From Flavobacterium inviolabile (lineage in GTDB: Bacteria; Bacteroidota; Bacteroidia; Flavobacteriales; Flavobacteriaceae), in contig NZ_CP058278.1 of the NCBI RefSeq assembly GCF_013389455.1, forward strand, positions 2,356,001 to 2,420,000: a stretch of 64,000 nucleotides of DNA. The letters are read 5' to 3'. This document shows, piece by piece, positions 53,701 through 61,893 of this stretch; position 1 is the stretch's first letter; every line of letters begins with the position of its first letter. A program made the translations under genes and the position numbers. The notes beneath the pieces were generated by a model. The model was not told the origin of the DNA, made no database searches, and worked only from the letters and a program-made list of their open reading frames with translations.

Positions 53701-54964
53701 ACAGAAGGTGCTCAACCAAGAACTCCTCGAGCAACTGGAGAAACTAAAAGCCAACAGCTTCAACCAAAAACTTGCCTACTTTGAAAAAGATATAGCAGAG
53801 CTAAACCTTCAACTGGCAAAAAGACAAAAAGAAGAATTTTCCAAAATGCAATTCGAGATGATTGCCGACAAACAAATTGAAAAACGTAATAAACTGGCCT
53901 ATCAGCTTCCAATATTTTATTATTACGCGGAACGCCTTCGATACTATTATAACAGGCTGTTCCGGGCAAGCACATTTTGGTACGGAGAAAAAAACACACT
54001 GGCAGATATCATAGAAGCAGATCAATCGAACATCCGTCTGGCACTTGACCAATCCATCAACCTATACAAATGGATCAGACAACCAGATATTTCCAGCATG
54101 AGACAGGACGTGGATAAGATTGAGAGTTACTGGGATACCCAGTACACCTTAATAACCGATCCAGAGACTGAGGAAAAGATAAAATATGGTAGCCTAGAAA
54201 TCCTCTCCCATAGTTTTACATTAGACAAAAACAGCTCTCCACTGACTGCAAATTGGAATAAGTTCCTTTTATGGCGGCAACGAGTAAAAGACAAAAACGA
54301 ATCAAAGGATTTTGAGTTTGATTTAGACATGGAAAGTTATATGCAGGAAAATGTTAAAGATTACGATAAAACAGATATGGATCCGAAAGTTATAGATGTT
54401 GCCATCGCAGGTATAAATAACAAAAGTGGGCTTGTAAATTCTCCCGTACCAAATTTTGAGGTATTCCATCCTGGAATAACCGTAAAAAAAGACGGAAGTA
54501 TAGTTGTTTTAGAAGAGCGAAAAAGCAATAGTACCGCCATAAAGCTCGAACTGAAAACTGATCAGACAATAATCATATCTGAAGTTACCAAAAGTCTACA
54601 CGAACGATGGGAACCAACCAATTATAGACCGAAGACATTTGAAGGCTATGACCTTAACAGCAAGTGGAAAATAAAGGTAAAACCAAACCCAGCCGCAGTA
54701 GATATTGAAAACATCATTCTACAAATATCCTACCAGTATCGCGACCGTGATCCTAGGGACAAGACAAATCCCCTTTCTTCCTACCGCGTACAGATCGAAC
54801 ATAACAATGGTCTAAAACAGGATTTTCGCATGGATCTTAGCCAAGAGAAATATGTCTCGATGATGGAGAGCCTGAAAAGGGCTATTGATACAAAAAAAAT
54901 AACCAAAGGAAAAATTGAACTGATATTTAACCTTAACCATACTAAAGATGTACTCATCAATTAG
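50744..54964 (+). CDS. very large secreted coiled-coil protein with LamG-like N terminus
   Basis: 1406 residues with a signal peptide (ending SSQLMAQ). A LamG/concanavalin-like domain covers about 25-250 (LIFYSPMDDSSSPTV; LVFWFKIDETKP; SINDLRFYDRILEEIDYRRL, the usual LamG ending). The middle (about 290-720) is coiled coil and alpha-helix. Around 945-985 an Ala/Gly-rich hydrophobic stretch (GAAARAAAASAIDMAFPGYG) is followed by a long coiled coil (about 990-1050), as in alpha-helical pore-forming proteins. The tail is beta-rich. No catalytic motif. The next gene overlaps its end by 17 bp. Confidence 0.75.
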   Translation: MIKNLKLMIAFLMLSSQLMAQIAKTGRLENGLIFYSPMDDSSSPTVTLKRIVFSQDEKKPPIFSSGNLNYPSDKGLIVGSEAQSFINLLDFAEEQEKRNLVFWFKIDETKPDSTKINEKFRNLECYFSLDKSLAIHTAETNGKLSLIMEKRIDSAKVERTNLAALETGRWYMLSLPLSYVDKNYQIKMFSFKDANFSEDALKNVNAFSTLLKALPSIPQLFLNLSAAKGSSISINDLRFYDRILEEIDYRRLASYTTDNYLEIAKYELAYTYKKLADEYFIANNLEQAKINYGKAWEMFDGKPLKTIILENLQEINPIYETYYKLLEKDIQYRQSLIQQGYSFWGQDFSSKPLFPVNELRDFKKTFENFQKTYSSIETSLDKIYGLNEQQMKENISKLTKTYEADIATTQALEKNYKIDFYQDQEKSITGRMSAISFRNKQIENEVKSKNKELDANESKITSAVTSMITQSVTGVPIDPSNSVGNNLKVLGTTLISANPELRNSLLGSQNDLVNLTNVSIDYYNKSKQAIKAVQDAVKGDLSTDNLLSIGNTMADLEIIPQSDWKNLQDKYQKVKGNIAQVKNLENDAKKLIQLANFEKKPNLNNISQFMEWASNTDYFPEGRRYSGLYTQVSENLRRKKYESFFDLGGSLLLKSEAASEFKANISNMKTKYDKMKPIVSIIEQIEKDSLKVITSSLADVLLNKDFWPEIKDFKIQRFLMTAISNCLAVSEDMEIRRKLMDALLKKTPDICLNFIPPKAKEDIKLLHDIRDDTALIAELKQASITVDAEQKFMSIRSGAVEIFSIRRDSILVGDKTFVFVFNGLETRSFDHLTVLNNLLSEKSLREGIFKSLGTAEWYNFLGPKNISNPELIYDRVLKNLEGRKAKPTIIAIKEDGFQAYLGANVFQSYQEDKTIHKDIPPLDPVEFYSAENTSDASGAAARAAAASAIDMAFPGYGTVANKALEIAGNILDSYDLIDQLKELYNEQKVLNQELLEQLEKLKANSFNQKLAYFEKDIAELNLQLAKRQKEEFSKMQFEMIADKQIEKRNKLAYQLPIFYYYAERLRYYYNRLFRASTFWYGEKNTLADIIEADQSNIRLALDQSINLYKWIRQPDISSMRQDVDKIESYWDTQYTLITDPETEEKIKYGSLEILSHSFTLDKNSSPLTANWNKFLLWRQRVKDKNESKDFEFDLDMESYMQENVKDYDKTDMDPKVIDVAIAGINNKSGLVNSPVPNFEVFHPGITVKKDGSIVVLEERKSNSTAIKLELKTDQTIIISEVTKSLHERWEPTNYRPKTFEGYDLNSKWKIKVKPNPAAVDIENIILQISYQYRDRDPRDKTNPLSSYRVQIEHNNGLKQDFRMDLSQEKYVSMMESLKRAIDTKKITKGKIELIFNLNHTKDVLIN

Positions 54965-56045
54965 GCTACTTATACTAGCCATCACCCTACCAACAATCTC
55001 ATTCTGCCAGACACAGGAGGGTATCGTAAATTATATGGCATCCAGTCCAGCTCCCGTATTGCTTACGGGTTCTTTTAAACCTGGTATAACTCTTGGCGAT
55101 GTGGTAACAATCAAATTGTCAGGAACAGTAAACCTAAGGCCTTATGAAGTAGAAAAGAAAAAAGGTGGTTTCCTGGGAATCGGCAGTAAAAGATATAAAG
55201 AACGGCACGACAATGAACAGAGTGCCGATAAATTTACAACAGTAGTTTCGCTTCCGGGAACGAGGCTGACAAGTAGCAATGGACTGCAGCGAACATTTAT
55301 TTTCGACGACAGCCAATTAAACCCTGGAACTGAAGAACTACTTGAAATAAAAAAAGAGTTTGCAATAGCCGCATTCATTAATGAGGCAGGAAAAAACCCT
55401 TATCTAGGCTGGTCTCAGCTGAAACTGACTGTAGACATTGAGACCAAAGGACGGATAGATTATCTTATCAAACTTCTAAGGAAGGAAAAACCCCAATCTT
55501 TCGCCACTATCTTGCCTCATCTAGAACTGGGAAACGTACTTCGCCAACATCCCAATGAACTGGCTACCGCATTGGTAAACTTTTACAAGAATGACCAGCC
55601 AGAAATCCTCTCTAAAATTAGTCAGGACCTTTATGAATACTTATTAATCAAGTCACCCAATAACACAGCAATCCGCTCATCACTAGCACTAACTTATGTA
55701 GAAAGTGGGCAGTTCCGTATAGCGATCACAGAGGCCAAAAAAGTAATCGCTCAACTTCAAGACAAACCAGAAGAACAGCTTGATAAATCTGACATGGCGG
55801 CACTAGCTACCTCCTATCAGGTACTTGCCCAGGTAGCGACCGAAGAACAACTCAGTGCCCAAAGCGGTGCCCAACTATTAGCAGCACGTTATTACGGTAT
55901 TTCAGCAGGATACCTTCAGAAAATATCAGATAAAAATGGCTACATTATCATCAGGCTAAAGCAGGTTAAATGTCTTCAGGCAGTAAGCTCCCAAGAAGCT
56001 TTGCAAGAAGCGGCAGAAATACTGGAAAGTTATTTGGGTTCGTAA
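54948..56045 (+). CDS. secreted protein with TPR-like C-terminal half
   Basis: 365 residues with a signal peptide (ending TISFCQ). The N-terminal half is beta-rich (APVLLTGSFKPGITLGDVVTIKLSG; LQRTFIFDDSQLNPG). The C-terminal half (about 170-365) is TPR-like helical (IRSSLALTYVESGQFRIAITEAKKVI; LAQVATEEQLSAQSGAQLLAARYY). It starts within the last codons of the 1406-residue gene in another frame, so translation is coupled. Likely a periplasmic partner of the large protein. Confidence 0.7.
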   Translation: MYSSIRLLILAITLPTISFCQTQEGIVNYMASSPAPVLLTGSFKPGITLGDVVTIKLSGTVNLRPYEVEKKKGGFLGIGSKRYKERHDNEQSADKFTTVVSLPGTRLTSSNGLQRTFIFDDSQLNPGTEELLEIKKEFAIAAFINEAGKNPYLGWSQLKLTVDIETKGRIDYLIKLLRKEKPQSFATILPHLELGNVLRQHPNELATALVNFYKNDQPEILSKISQDLYEYLLIKSPNNTAIRSSLALTYVESGQFRIAITEAKKVIAQLQDKPEEQLDKSDMAALATSYQVLAQVATEEQLSAQSGAQLLAARYYGISAGYLQKISDKNGYIIIRLKQVKCLQAVSSQEALQEAAEILESYLGS

Positions 56046-56538
56046 TCTATGACAAACCAGAACGTAAATAGGATAGATAATGACCGAAAATCTCTTGCTG
56101 GGATTGCCCTGTCGAATGGGTAGTCCCAATAAAGCTTGACGTTTTAAAGAAACTCTAGTCAGTTTTAGAGTCTGGAAGAAACTCGTCCTCAAAAAAACAA
56201 CGCGATAAGATTAGGACTAGTAGGATACTAAACATAGTTAATTTGATATTATCTGTTTTAAAAGGTTATTAAAATTTCAGGAGCATCTCACACCTTGACT
56301 GTATTGAAATATAGCATTTTTTAAAAAGTTTTATGGCTCTCTAAGCGGGGCACCATTAAAGTAAGATTATAATTTTTATAACAGTAAATGACACATGCCA
56401 ATGTTTACATTCTATTCTTTAACAAAAAAGGCACATTTAATTTTTCAATTTTATACATGACTAAAGGATCTGCCCATAATGTTAAAGTACTTCCTTAATT
56501 TTTGCGGCAAATTTGAAAGAAACCGTAGTTTAACTTTA
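56046..56538. other. intergenic region, no supported gene
   Basis: 493 bp between convergent units. No gene; a weak hairpin at 56100-56127 (GGGATTGCCC with GGGTAGTCCC) lacks a T tract. AT content rises toward the defence island at the right. Confidence 0.4.
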
Positions 56539-57369
56539 TTAAATTTTTTGATCTACTTCGAAGCCGATAGTTTTTGCATATGCATTTAAGTCGATCGCTG
56601 CAACCGTTCCAATTGATTGCTGTAAGTACCTTGTAAGCTGAAGGAAAAATGTAACTAATGAATTTTCTTTGTCACTAAATGTAATACTCTCAAATTTTCT
56701 GGTCAAATAGTAATCATTGATTCTTTTATCAAAATCTTTACTGCTTGTATCTTCGGAGCCAGTATAATTAACATAGAAACTGCCATAATCAACGGCGCAG
56801 CCCATTTCAATTGTTTGCAATTTTTCTAAATTTTTCAGATGATTTTCAATCGTATTGTTATTCGCATGAGTAAACGAATTTGTGCTTGTCAGTATTCCAC
56901 CAACAATTTTTGTTAATGGACGAGCGGGCACTTCAACTCCGGCATTAATAATTTTGACAGATGTTCTTTTTAAACTTCTGACACTCTCAATTTTTTTACC
57001 TGCATATTCAAAAAAATTATCATCCCCTACTTTTCCCTGTAAGTCAGGCTTTACTTCAAAAACAGCGTATACTCCTTCTGCGGGAATATAATGAATTCCA
57101 TTCTGGGTAAAAACAAAAGGAGTGTACTGCTGATCATAAATAACTAAATCTAATTGATGACTTAAACTTCCTGTACTGTCAATTACTATTGCTTTATCAA
57201 CACAATATCTATTAGGGAGGTATTTTCTAAGCCATTCTATCCAAACATTTTCTAATGAATCTCCTTTTGATCCTGGATGTAAAATAAATTCTCTGTTGGT
57301 ATTTAATTGGGCAACCATTTGTTTTTGCAACCCACTAAATAAATCTCCTATATTAATTTTATTATTCAT
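56539..57369 (-). CDS. DUF6602-type PD-(D/E)XK nuclease, candidate CBASS effector
   Basis: 276 residues from the ATG at 57369 (MNNKINIGDLFSG), which overlaps the last codons of the Cap3 gene by 8 bp; an in-frame start 13 codons earlier is less likely. Nuclease-fold residues are visible: E40 in GDSLENVWIEWL, D74 in HQLDLVIYD, and E105-V-K107 in YAVFEVKPDL. This is the E...D...ExK arrangement of restriction-endonuclease-like nucleases, as in DUF6602 proteins. As the last gene of a CBASS operon that lacks any other obvious effector, it is the best candidate to degrade DNA after cyclic-nucleotide signalling. That role is an inference. Confidence 0.7.
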   Translation of the reverse strand: MNNKINIGDLFSGLQKQMVAQLNTNREFILHPGSKGDSLENVWIEWLRKYLPNRYCVDKAIVIDSTGSLSHQLDLVIYDQQYTPFVFTQNGIHYIPAEGVYAVFEVKPDLQGKVGDDNFFEYAGKKIESVRSLKRTSVKIINAGVEVPARPLTKIVGGILTSTNSFTHANNNTIENHLKNLEKLQTIEMGCAVDYGSFYVNYTGSEDTSSKDFDKRINDYYLTRKFESITFSDKENSLVTFFLQLTRYLQQSIGTVAAIDLNAYAKTIGFEVDQKI

Positions 57370-57826
57370 ATCTATAAATTTTATTTTTAAAGTGAACATA
57401 GAAACCAAGTTCTATTTTATTATTAGCGTAACCTATAATCAGCAATGCAGGGTTTTTGATTGATACTTCAGGATCAGCCGCAATTGACTTAACAGCTTTT
57501 ATATCTACAGCACTGGGAATTGCTAAATTATTTGGATGAGTATGCCACTCTCCGACATAATATTTTTTGGGATCTTCAGTGTAGAACTGCTTTAATTTAC
57601 TCTCAACGCCTATTGCATCTCTCTCAAACATATAGGGAGTGCCTTTGTATTTATTTGGTAAAATTGTATCTGTTATTCTAAGATGATTTTGACTTTCTGA
57701 ATAATAACCAATTAAAAAACCTCCAATTTCATTTGGATAATGTTTTTTTCCAATATCTACTAAATTGCTTATTAAATCGTCATCAATATCCAGCATTAAA
57801 CCTAATTCTTTAATTCTATACATCAA
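57362..57826 (-). CDS. cap3: CBASS Cap3, JAMM/Mov34 deconjugating protease
   Basis: 154 residues. The JAMM zinc motif is complete: E33 in NEIGGFLIG, H95-T-H97 in GEWHTHP, S105 and D108 in SAVDIKA (HxHx7Sx2D). Cap3 proteins remove the CD-NTase or other ubiquitin-like conjugates made by Cap2. The gene overlaps the end of the upstream E1/E2 gene by 4 bp (57823-57826), the typical Cap2-Cap3 coupling of type II CBASS. Confidence 0.9.
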   Translation of the reverse strand: MMYRIKELGLMLDIDDDLISNLVDIGKKHYPNEIGGFLIGYYSESQNHLRITDTILPNKYKGTPYMFERDAIGVESKLKQFYTEDPKKYYVGEWHTHPNNLAIPSAVDIKAVKSIAADPEVSIKNPALLIIGYANNKIELGFYVHFKNKIYRYE

Positions 57827-59484
57827 AATTCTTCCAATTTTATTGAAAACGCGTCATTTTCATTAGTTTGTAAAACAAAATTCCTCAGCTCCTTTCCCTG
57901 TCCCATCTTTACATTAATATTTTTTAAAGCATACTGCACTAAAACCGCAATATCGTTATAAGAAGCTTTAAATGTTGGACTCCAGCATCCCGTTGGATTA
58001 TAAACATCCTCAATGTCATTATGCAGAACATTTTCATATTGATTCATTACCCATGAATAGTGGTTGGGTTCAGTACCGCATACTAATTCCTGTGCATTAT
58101 TTGTAATTGACAACGTTATCAATTGGCGAAGGATCAGCTGGCTTAATATATGCATTAAGTCATTATCAGTAGAACAATCGAAAATTAAATCATATTCATC
58201 CAGTGCTTTCTCCAGACCCTTTAAATGATGTGGGCGGTTAAAAACCTTAGTACGCACATGAAAAAATTGATTATCCATAATCTGTACTTCTACAAATGGA
58301 GAAATTGAAGTGAGAATTTCGTTCAGCTCGTTCACTTTATTTGTTATCCCATTGGAGAAAGCATACTCCGAACGGCATACATTTTCAGGCTCTTTAACGT
58401 CATGATCAATTAGGTGAATATTTTTGCATCCTCCCCTTATCAGCGTTGTTGCGACCATACTGCCGATTGCTCCGGTTCCAATTATCAATATTTTGGCATT
58501 TGCTATCTCATCAGTGAATTTCCCTCTTCCAAAAAAATATTCGTAGGAGCTATTCCTCGTCATCATCCAATCAATTTTCTGATCTATAAAAAAACCTCCC
58601 CACATCTGATTTATTTTTTCATACCCGATTGGGAATCTGCCAAATTCAAGCATTGCTGCCTGCCAATGTATTTCAGTCCCAGAAATTTTATATCCAATAA
58701 TTAATGGAATTGGCGCACCAATTGCCTTTTGATTATTTCGCTCCAATCCGTGAAGAAATGTAAAAAATCCTGCAGGAACTTTATCTTGCAGATCCTTCCA
58801 GTTATTTATGATAAAACGGGTTTGAACCACGGGAGGCTTTTCCATAAATACGTATACACCAAATTGGGTATTAGCTGAAGGTAAATTAGCATAAGTTGAA
58901 CTCCACTTTGAAGATGCTATTATTTTGCTGTACTTGTCCTTAAAATTCAGGATGATATGGTTATTAATTTTTGTATCGTAAAATAATCCTGAATGAATTT
59001 GAGCAAAATCAAAAAAACCAAAATCACCATCTTGGAATTTATGCTCTGTATCAGTAAAGATAAATGAGTGATGCTCATCTTTATATTTTACAGGCTGCAT
59101 AATTATATGCTCATAATGCTCATCATGCTCTTTATTCACAAAATACCGCTGAATCCATCTCTTCAGTGAGGAAAAGTCTATTTCGAGTTTCTTTTTTACA
59201 TCAAAACTATGTGCGGTGTGGATGCAGATTGAACCATCCCCCATAACATGACCATATTCTATTAATTCTTTATTATAAAAAGTAATAGCTTCTGCGTTTA
59301 ATCTTTTCAGAGGATATTCAGGAAGAACTTTTACAGCAAAGCTCAAAGCATCTCCAATTTCATTGTAAATAACTTTGACCTTTCCAATAGCATTTAAATC
59401 CTGGTCAACAACAAAAGGCTCTTCAATAAGAACCTGATCGAGACTGCTAATAATGCTCTGAACTTTCTTCAACTTATCTTCCAT
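57823..59484 (-). CDS. cap2: CBASS Cap2, fused E2-E1 ubiquitin-transfer enzyme
   Basis: 553 residues. The N-terminal E2-like domain has the catalytic Cys87 in GDGSICIHTA. A linker leads to a ThiF/E1 adenylation domain with ILIIGTGAIGSMVATTLIRGG (ATP-binding loop) and the aspartate-rich LIDHDVKEPENVCRSEYAF. The E1 catalytic Cys is probably C500 in PTGCWSPTF. In type II CBASS, Cap2 conjugates the C terminus of the CD-NTase to targets and primes it for activity. It is 2 bp downstream of the CD-NTase gene. Confidence 0.92.
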   Translation of the reverse strand: MEDKLKKVQSIISSLDQVLIEEPFVVDQDLNAIGKVKVIYNEIGDALSFAVKVLPEYPLKRLNAEAITFYNKELIEYGHVMGDGSICIHTAHSFDVKKKLEIDFSSLKRWIQRYFVNKEHDEHYEHIIMQPVKYKDEHHSFIFTDTEHKFQDGDFGFFDFAQIHSGLFYDTKINNHIILNFKDKYSKIIASSKWSSTYANLPSANTQFGVYVFMEKPPVVQTRFIINNWKDLQDKVPAGFFTFLHGLERNNQKAIGAPIPLIIGYKISGTEIHWQAAMLEFGRFPIGYEKINQMWGGFFIDQKIDWMMTRNSSYEYFFGRGKFTDEIANAKILIIGTGAIGSMVATTLIRGGCKNIHLIDHDVKEPENVCRSEYAFSNGITNKVNELNEILTSISPFVEVQIMDNQFFHVRTKVFNRPHHLKGLEKALDEYDLIFDCSTDNDLMHILSQLILRQLITLSITNNAQELVCGTEPNHYSWVMNQYENVLHNDIEDVYNPTGCWSPTFKASYNDIAVLVQYALKNINVKMGQGKELRNFVLQTNENDAFSIKLEEF

Positions 59485-59486
59485 AA

Positions 59487-60467
59487 TTATCCAAAACGTT
59501 CAGTTTTAGGAGGAGTAGAATAAAACCCGTTTCCTTTGTTTTCATATTTGTTATCACTTTCTTCTTCCTCAATAAATTTTGGGTTTTCTGGGAAGTAAGT
59601 TTTGATATTTTCATCGTTATCTTCAATTCTTTCAAGCATATTCTTCATATCATTAGAGAGAGTGTGTCTCTCAGAAACAGTCAGAGTATCAATTAAATCA
59701 TTAGAGCTGTTTCCAGGATCCTTCAATGAAAAACTTTCGCCGGTAACTTCGTCACGGATATATTCTAATACTGTTTCTAATTTACTCCACAAATTCCCAG
59801 ATACATCCTTATTATCAAAAGCTTTAATAGTAATCAATTCTAAAAAGAAAGATTTCGTAGGATAATTGTATTTGGTATTTTTCCAAACTTTTAGCAGACG
59901 AATAATTTTCCTAATGGAATCTTTTTCTTTAGTTGCTCTATCTTTAATGTTTTTGATTTGAGCCTCCACATTGGTTTTAATTCTCTCACTTCCCTGATCA
60001 AAATTTCCATATTTGTAATAAACGTACAGATTAAGATTTTCATCATCTTTGTATTTATCCTGGCTTAGTTCACGTCCAGGCACAACATCAATCTTTACAA
60101 CATCACCGTCTTCATCTGCAAAAAACTCAATACCAATGGAAACTTTTTGTTTTCTGACACTTGCTTCATCCTTATATTTATCATATAAAAAATCAAAGAC
60201 GTCTTCGTACATCTCCTTTAATGTGCCATTTGAACCAAATGCATTTCTCTTGAAAGGACAAACCATATCAAAATCAAACTTGATATTCACTGCCGTATTT
60301 TTTGCATAGGAACCCGAATTAAAAGGTGAATAAATACTCTCTTCGTATTTCTTTTCCAAAGCTTCCTTAACTTCTTTATTTTTTTCTTTATGCTTTTTTA
60401 AAAGCTGTTCTTCTTTGGTAATTTGATGTGTTTTAATTACCGAATCTAAATGTAAACTCTTATCCAT
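59487..60467 (-). CDS. CBASS CD-NTase (cGAS/DncV-like nucleotidyltransferase)
   Basis: 326 residues. Polymerase-beta-like nucleotidyltransferase motifs are present: G52-S53 in NSGSYAKNTAV, the metal-binding pair D65 and D67 in KFDFDMVCPF, and the third Asp D127 in VVKIDVVPGR. The C terminus ends in KTERFG with a terminal glycine, as needed for Cap2-mediated conjugation. It should make a cyclic di- or trinucleotide when phage infection is sensed; the product and clade cannot be read by eye. Co-transcribed with cap2 and cap3. Confidence 0.92.
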   Translation of the reverse strand: MDKSLHLDSVIKTHQITKEEQLLKKHKEKNKEVKEALEKKYEESIYSPFNSGSYAKNTAVNIKFDFDMVCPFKRNAFGSNGTLKEMYEDVFDFLYDKYKDEASVRKQKVSIGIEFFADEDGDVVKIDVVPGRELSQDKYKDDENLNLYVYYKYGNFDQGSERIKTNVEAQIKNIKDRATKEKDSIRKIIRLLKVWKNTKYNYPTKSFFLELITIKAFDNKDVSGNLWSKLETVLEYIRDEVTGESFSLKDPGNSSNDLIDTLTVSERHTLSNDMKNMLERIEDNDENIKTYFPENPKFIEEEESDNKYENKGNGFYSTPPKTERFG

Positions 60468-60474
60468 AATATTT

Positions 60475-60789
60475 TTATTTTATTGCTTTCATTGATATTA
60501 AATTATCCAAATTATCTTTTGGTGTAGCATTTGCTTCACTTCTTAAATATTCTTTTCCTATTCCTTTTATATATGTTACTCTTGATCTAATAGACCAACC
60601 TGGATAATTCCAAACTACAGTTCTAATAATGTATCCCTTTTTCAATAATTCAATTGTATTGGCTTCAGTATTTTTTTCACCCATATTCCATGAATCACCA
60701 TCATTTACTGGATGTAACATTACGTGCGTAATATTATCTTTTGAATCTTTCCAAACACCAGATATTACATAATTTGCTGATTTACTCAT
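60475..60789 (-). CDS. DUF3892 protein, first gene of CBASS operon
   Basis: 104 residues from the ATG at 60789 (MSKSANYVISGVWKDSKDN); a longer frame to 60822 would run through the conserved intergenic motif and is rejected. YVISGVWKDSKDNITHVMLH matches DUF3892 (a small beta-rich domain); RSRVTYIKGIGKEYLRSEAN follows. It lies 7 bp before the CD-NTase gene. DUF3892 proteins have no established function. Its place inside the operon suggests a sensor, regulator or CD-NTase partner role, by inference only. Confidence 0.75.
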   Translation of the reverse strand: MSKSANYVISGVWKDSKDNITHVMLHPVNDGDSWNMGEKNTEANTIELLKKGYIIRTVVWNYPGWSIRSRVTYIKGIGKEYLRSEANATPKDNLDNLISMKAIK

Positions 60790-60814
60790 AATATATATTT
60801 TAGTTAAAACGTTC

Positions 60815-60896
60815 TTATACATTGTAATGCTACATAAATTTCATAAATTGCCACTGATATGGAAATTTTTAAAAAATTTTAAGCATTACAGTATAA
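60815..60896. promoter_or_regulatory. divergent shared promoter/operator of CBASS and regulatory operon
   Basis: On the minus strand (60831-60815) the motif reads AGCATTACA AT GTATAA; on the plus strand (60882-60896) it reads AGCATTACA GTATAA. Each is preceded by AAATTT. Thus the same element points outward toward both operons: 26 bp before the DUF3892 start and directly before the ATG at 60897. TAnnTTTG boxes are absent in both directions, so a dedicated activator or sigma-like protein probably reads this element. Confidence 0.65.
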
Positions 60897-61499
60897 ATGA
60901 AGTCAGATAATAGAATTGTTGCATCATTTGATGAGAAATGCAAAGCAATTCAGGAGATTTACACTCCTGAATTTTATGCTGATCTTTTCAAGCACGCTAT
61001 AATAAGACTTAAAACTGTTTTTGGAATCAAGTACAACCATGATAAGGGATTTAGAGGCATTATGGTTGAGGATATGATCAATGATACTATTGAAGCCTTC
61101 TTTAAAGATGGTGGCAGAAATTGGTATCCAGAGAAATTCCCTGATTTCCGAATGCAGATAATAAGTGCCTTAGATAGTGTAATTTCAAATACATTAAATG
61201 CTGAGCTTGACAAGGCGAACGAAACATTTGAAATTTTAGAGAATGATATTGAAATGTCTTTTGACGATTCCGACTATCAATCATTACTATCTATATGCCA
61301 CGATGAATTAACCGCTATGGGTGCAACAGATTACGAAATATTACTGTTCGAACCATACATAATCAATGGCATGAAAAGAAATGATTTGTCTGAACTCTTC
61401 GGAATCAGCAACGAAGAACTGACAAATATAAAAAAGCGGCTTGATCGCAAATTACCATATATAAAAGAAAAACTGAAAGTGTTGAATTATGAAAAATAA
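60897..61499 (+). CDS. sigma-factor-like transcription regulator of CBASS locus
   Basis: 200 residues. The C-terminal about 50 residues are a sigma-70 region 4-like helix-turn-helix (ELTAMGATDYEILLFEPYI, then NDLSELFGISNEELTNIKKRLDRKL). The N-terminal about 120 residues are helical (FRGIMVEDMINDTIEAFFKDGGRNWYPEK), with the DxINDTIEAFF pattern like region 2. It lies divergent to the CBASS operon and overlaps the next gene by 11 bp. It may direct transcription from the shared motif at 60815-60896; that is inference from position and fold. Confidence 0.7.
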   Translation: MKSDNRIVASFDEKCKAIQEIYTPEFYADLFKHAIIRLKTVFGIKYNHDKGFRGIMVEDMINDTIEAFFKDGGRNWYPEKFPDFRMQIISALDSVISNTLNAELDKANETFEILENDIEMSFDDSDYQSLLSICHDELTAMGATDYEILLFEPYIINGMKRNDLSELFGISNEELTNIKKRLDRKLPYIKEKLKVLNYEK

Positions 61500-61893
61500 C
61501 TTCATCAAAAAGATAGACAAGGCAATTATCTCCCAAATTATTGAAGGTGATTCTAGTACTTATGATGAAATCCTTAAAGAGGAAGGTTTTGACATAAAAG
61601 AGATTGAAACTTATGCTCTAAAGAATTTTCGCAAGCACTCATTTCTGTTAAAAGCACATATAAATAAACAGAGAGATACTGATTTATTAGAAAAAGCTTC
61701 TGCATTATTGCAAAATGCAATCTCGAAAAATATTGATAAGCCGATTAGTTATTTAAAATCTTTAATTGCAAATAATCAGTTTCAGGTTCAATATAGAAAT
61801 TTAGACAGCTTGGGAATTGATGAGATTAAAGAAATAATTAAAGACCAGAATTTATTAGAACTTCTGGAGCAATTGGAAAATGATCAAAAATAG
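61489..61893 (+). CDS. small helical protein overlapping sigma-like and protease genes
   Basis: 134 residues, entirely predicted helical (KKIDKAIISQIIEGDSSTYDEILKEEGF; LLEKASALLQNAISKN). It overlaps the sigma-like gene by 11 bp and the protease gene by 14 bp. Between a sigma-like factor and an ImmA/IrrE protease, a natural role is that of an inhibitor (anti-sigma) removed by cleavage. Sequence alone does not prove it. No known family recognised. Confidence 0.65.
   Translation: MKNNFIKKIDKAIISQIIEGDSSTYDEILKEEGFDIKEIETYALKNFRKHSFLLKAHINKQRDTDLLEKASALLQNAISKNIDKPISYLKSLIANNQFQVQYRNLDSLGIDEIKEIIKDQNLLELLEQLENDQK

Noticed and set aside
50744..54964. Tc toxin A subunit
   Set aside because: Coiled coil and hydrophobic segment are suggestive, but no Tc-specific domain or TcB/TcC partner is recognised, so no homology is claimed.
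56100..56127. terminator of the three-gene secreted operon
   Set aside because: The stem is imperfect and there is no T tract after it.
56539..60789. Bil (bacterial ISG15-like) conjugation system
   Set aside because: Bil uses a separate ubiquitin-like protein and no CD-NTase; here E2 and E1 are fused and a CD-NTase is present, as in type II CBASS.
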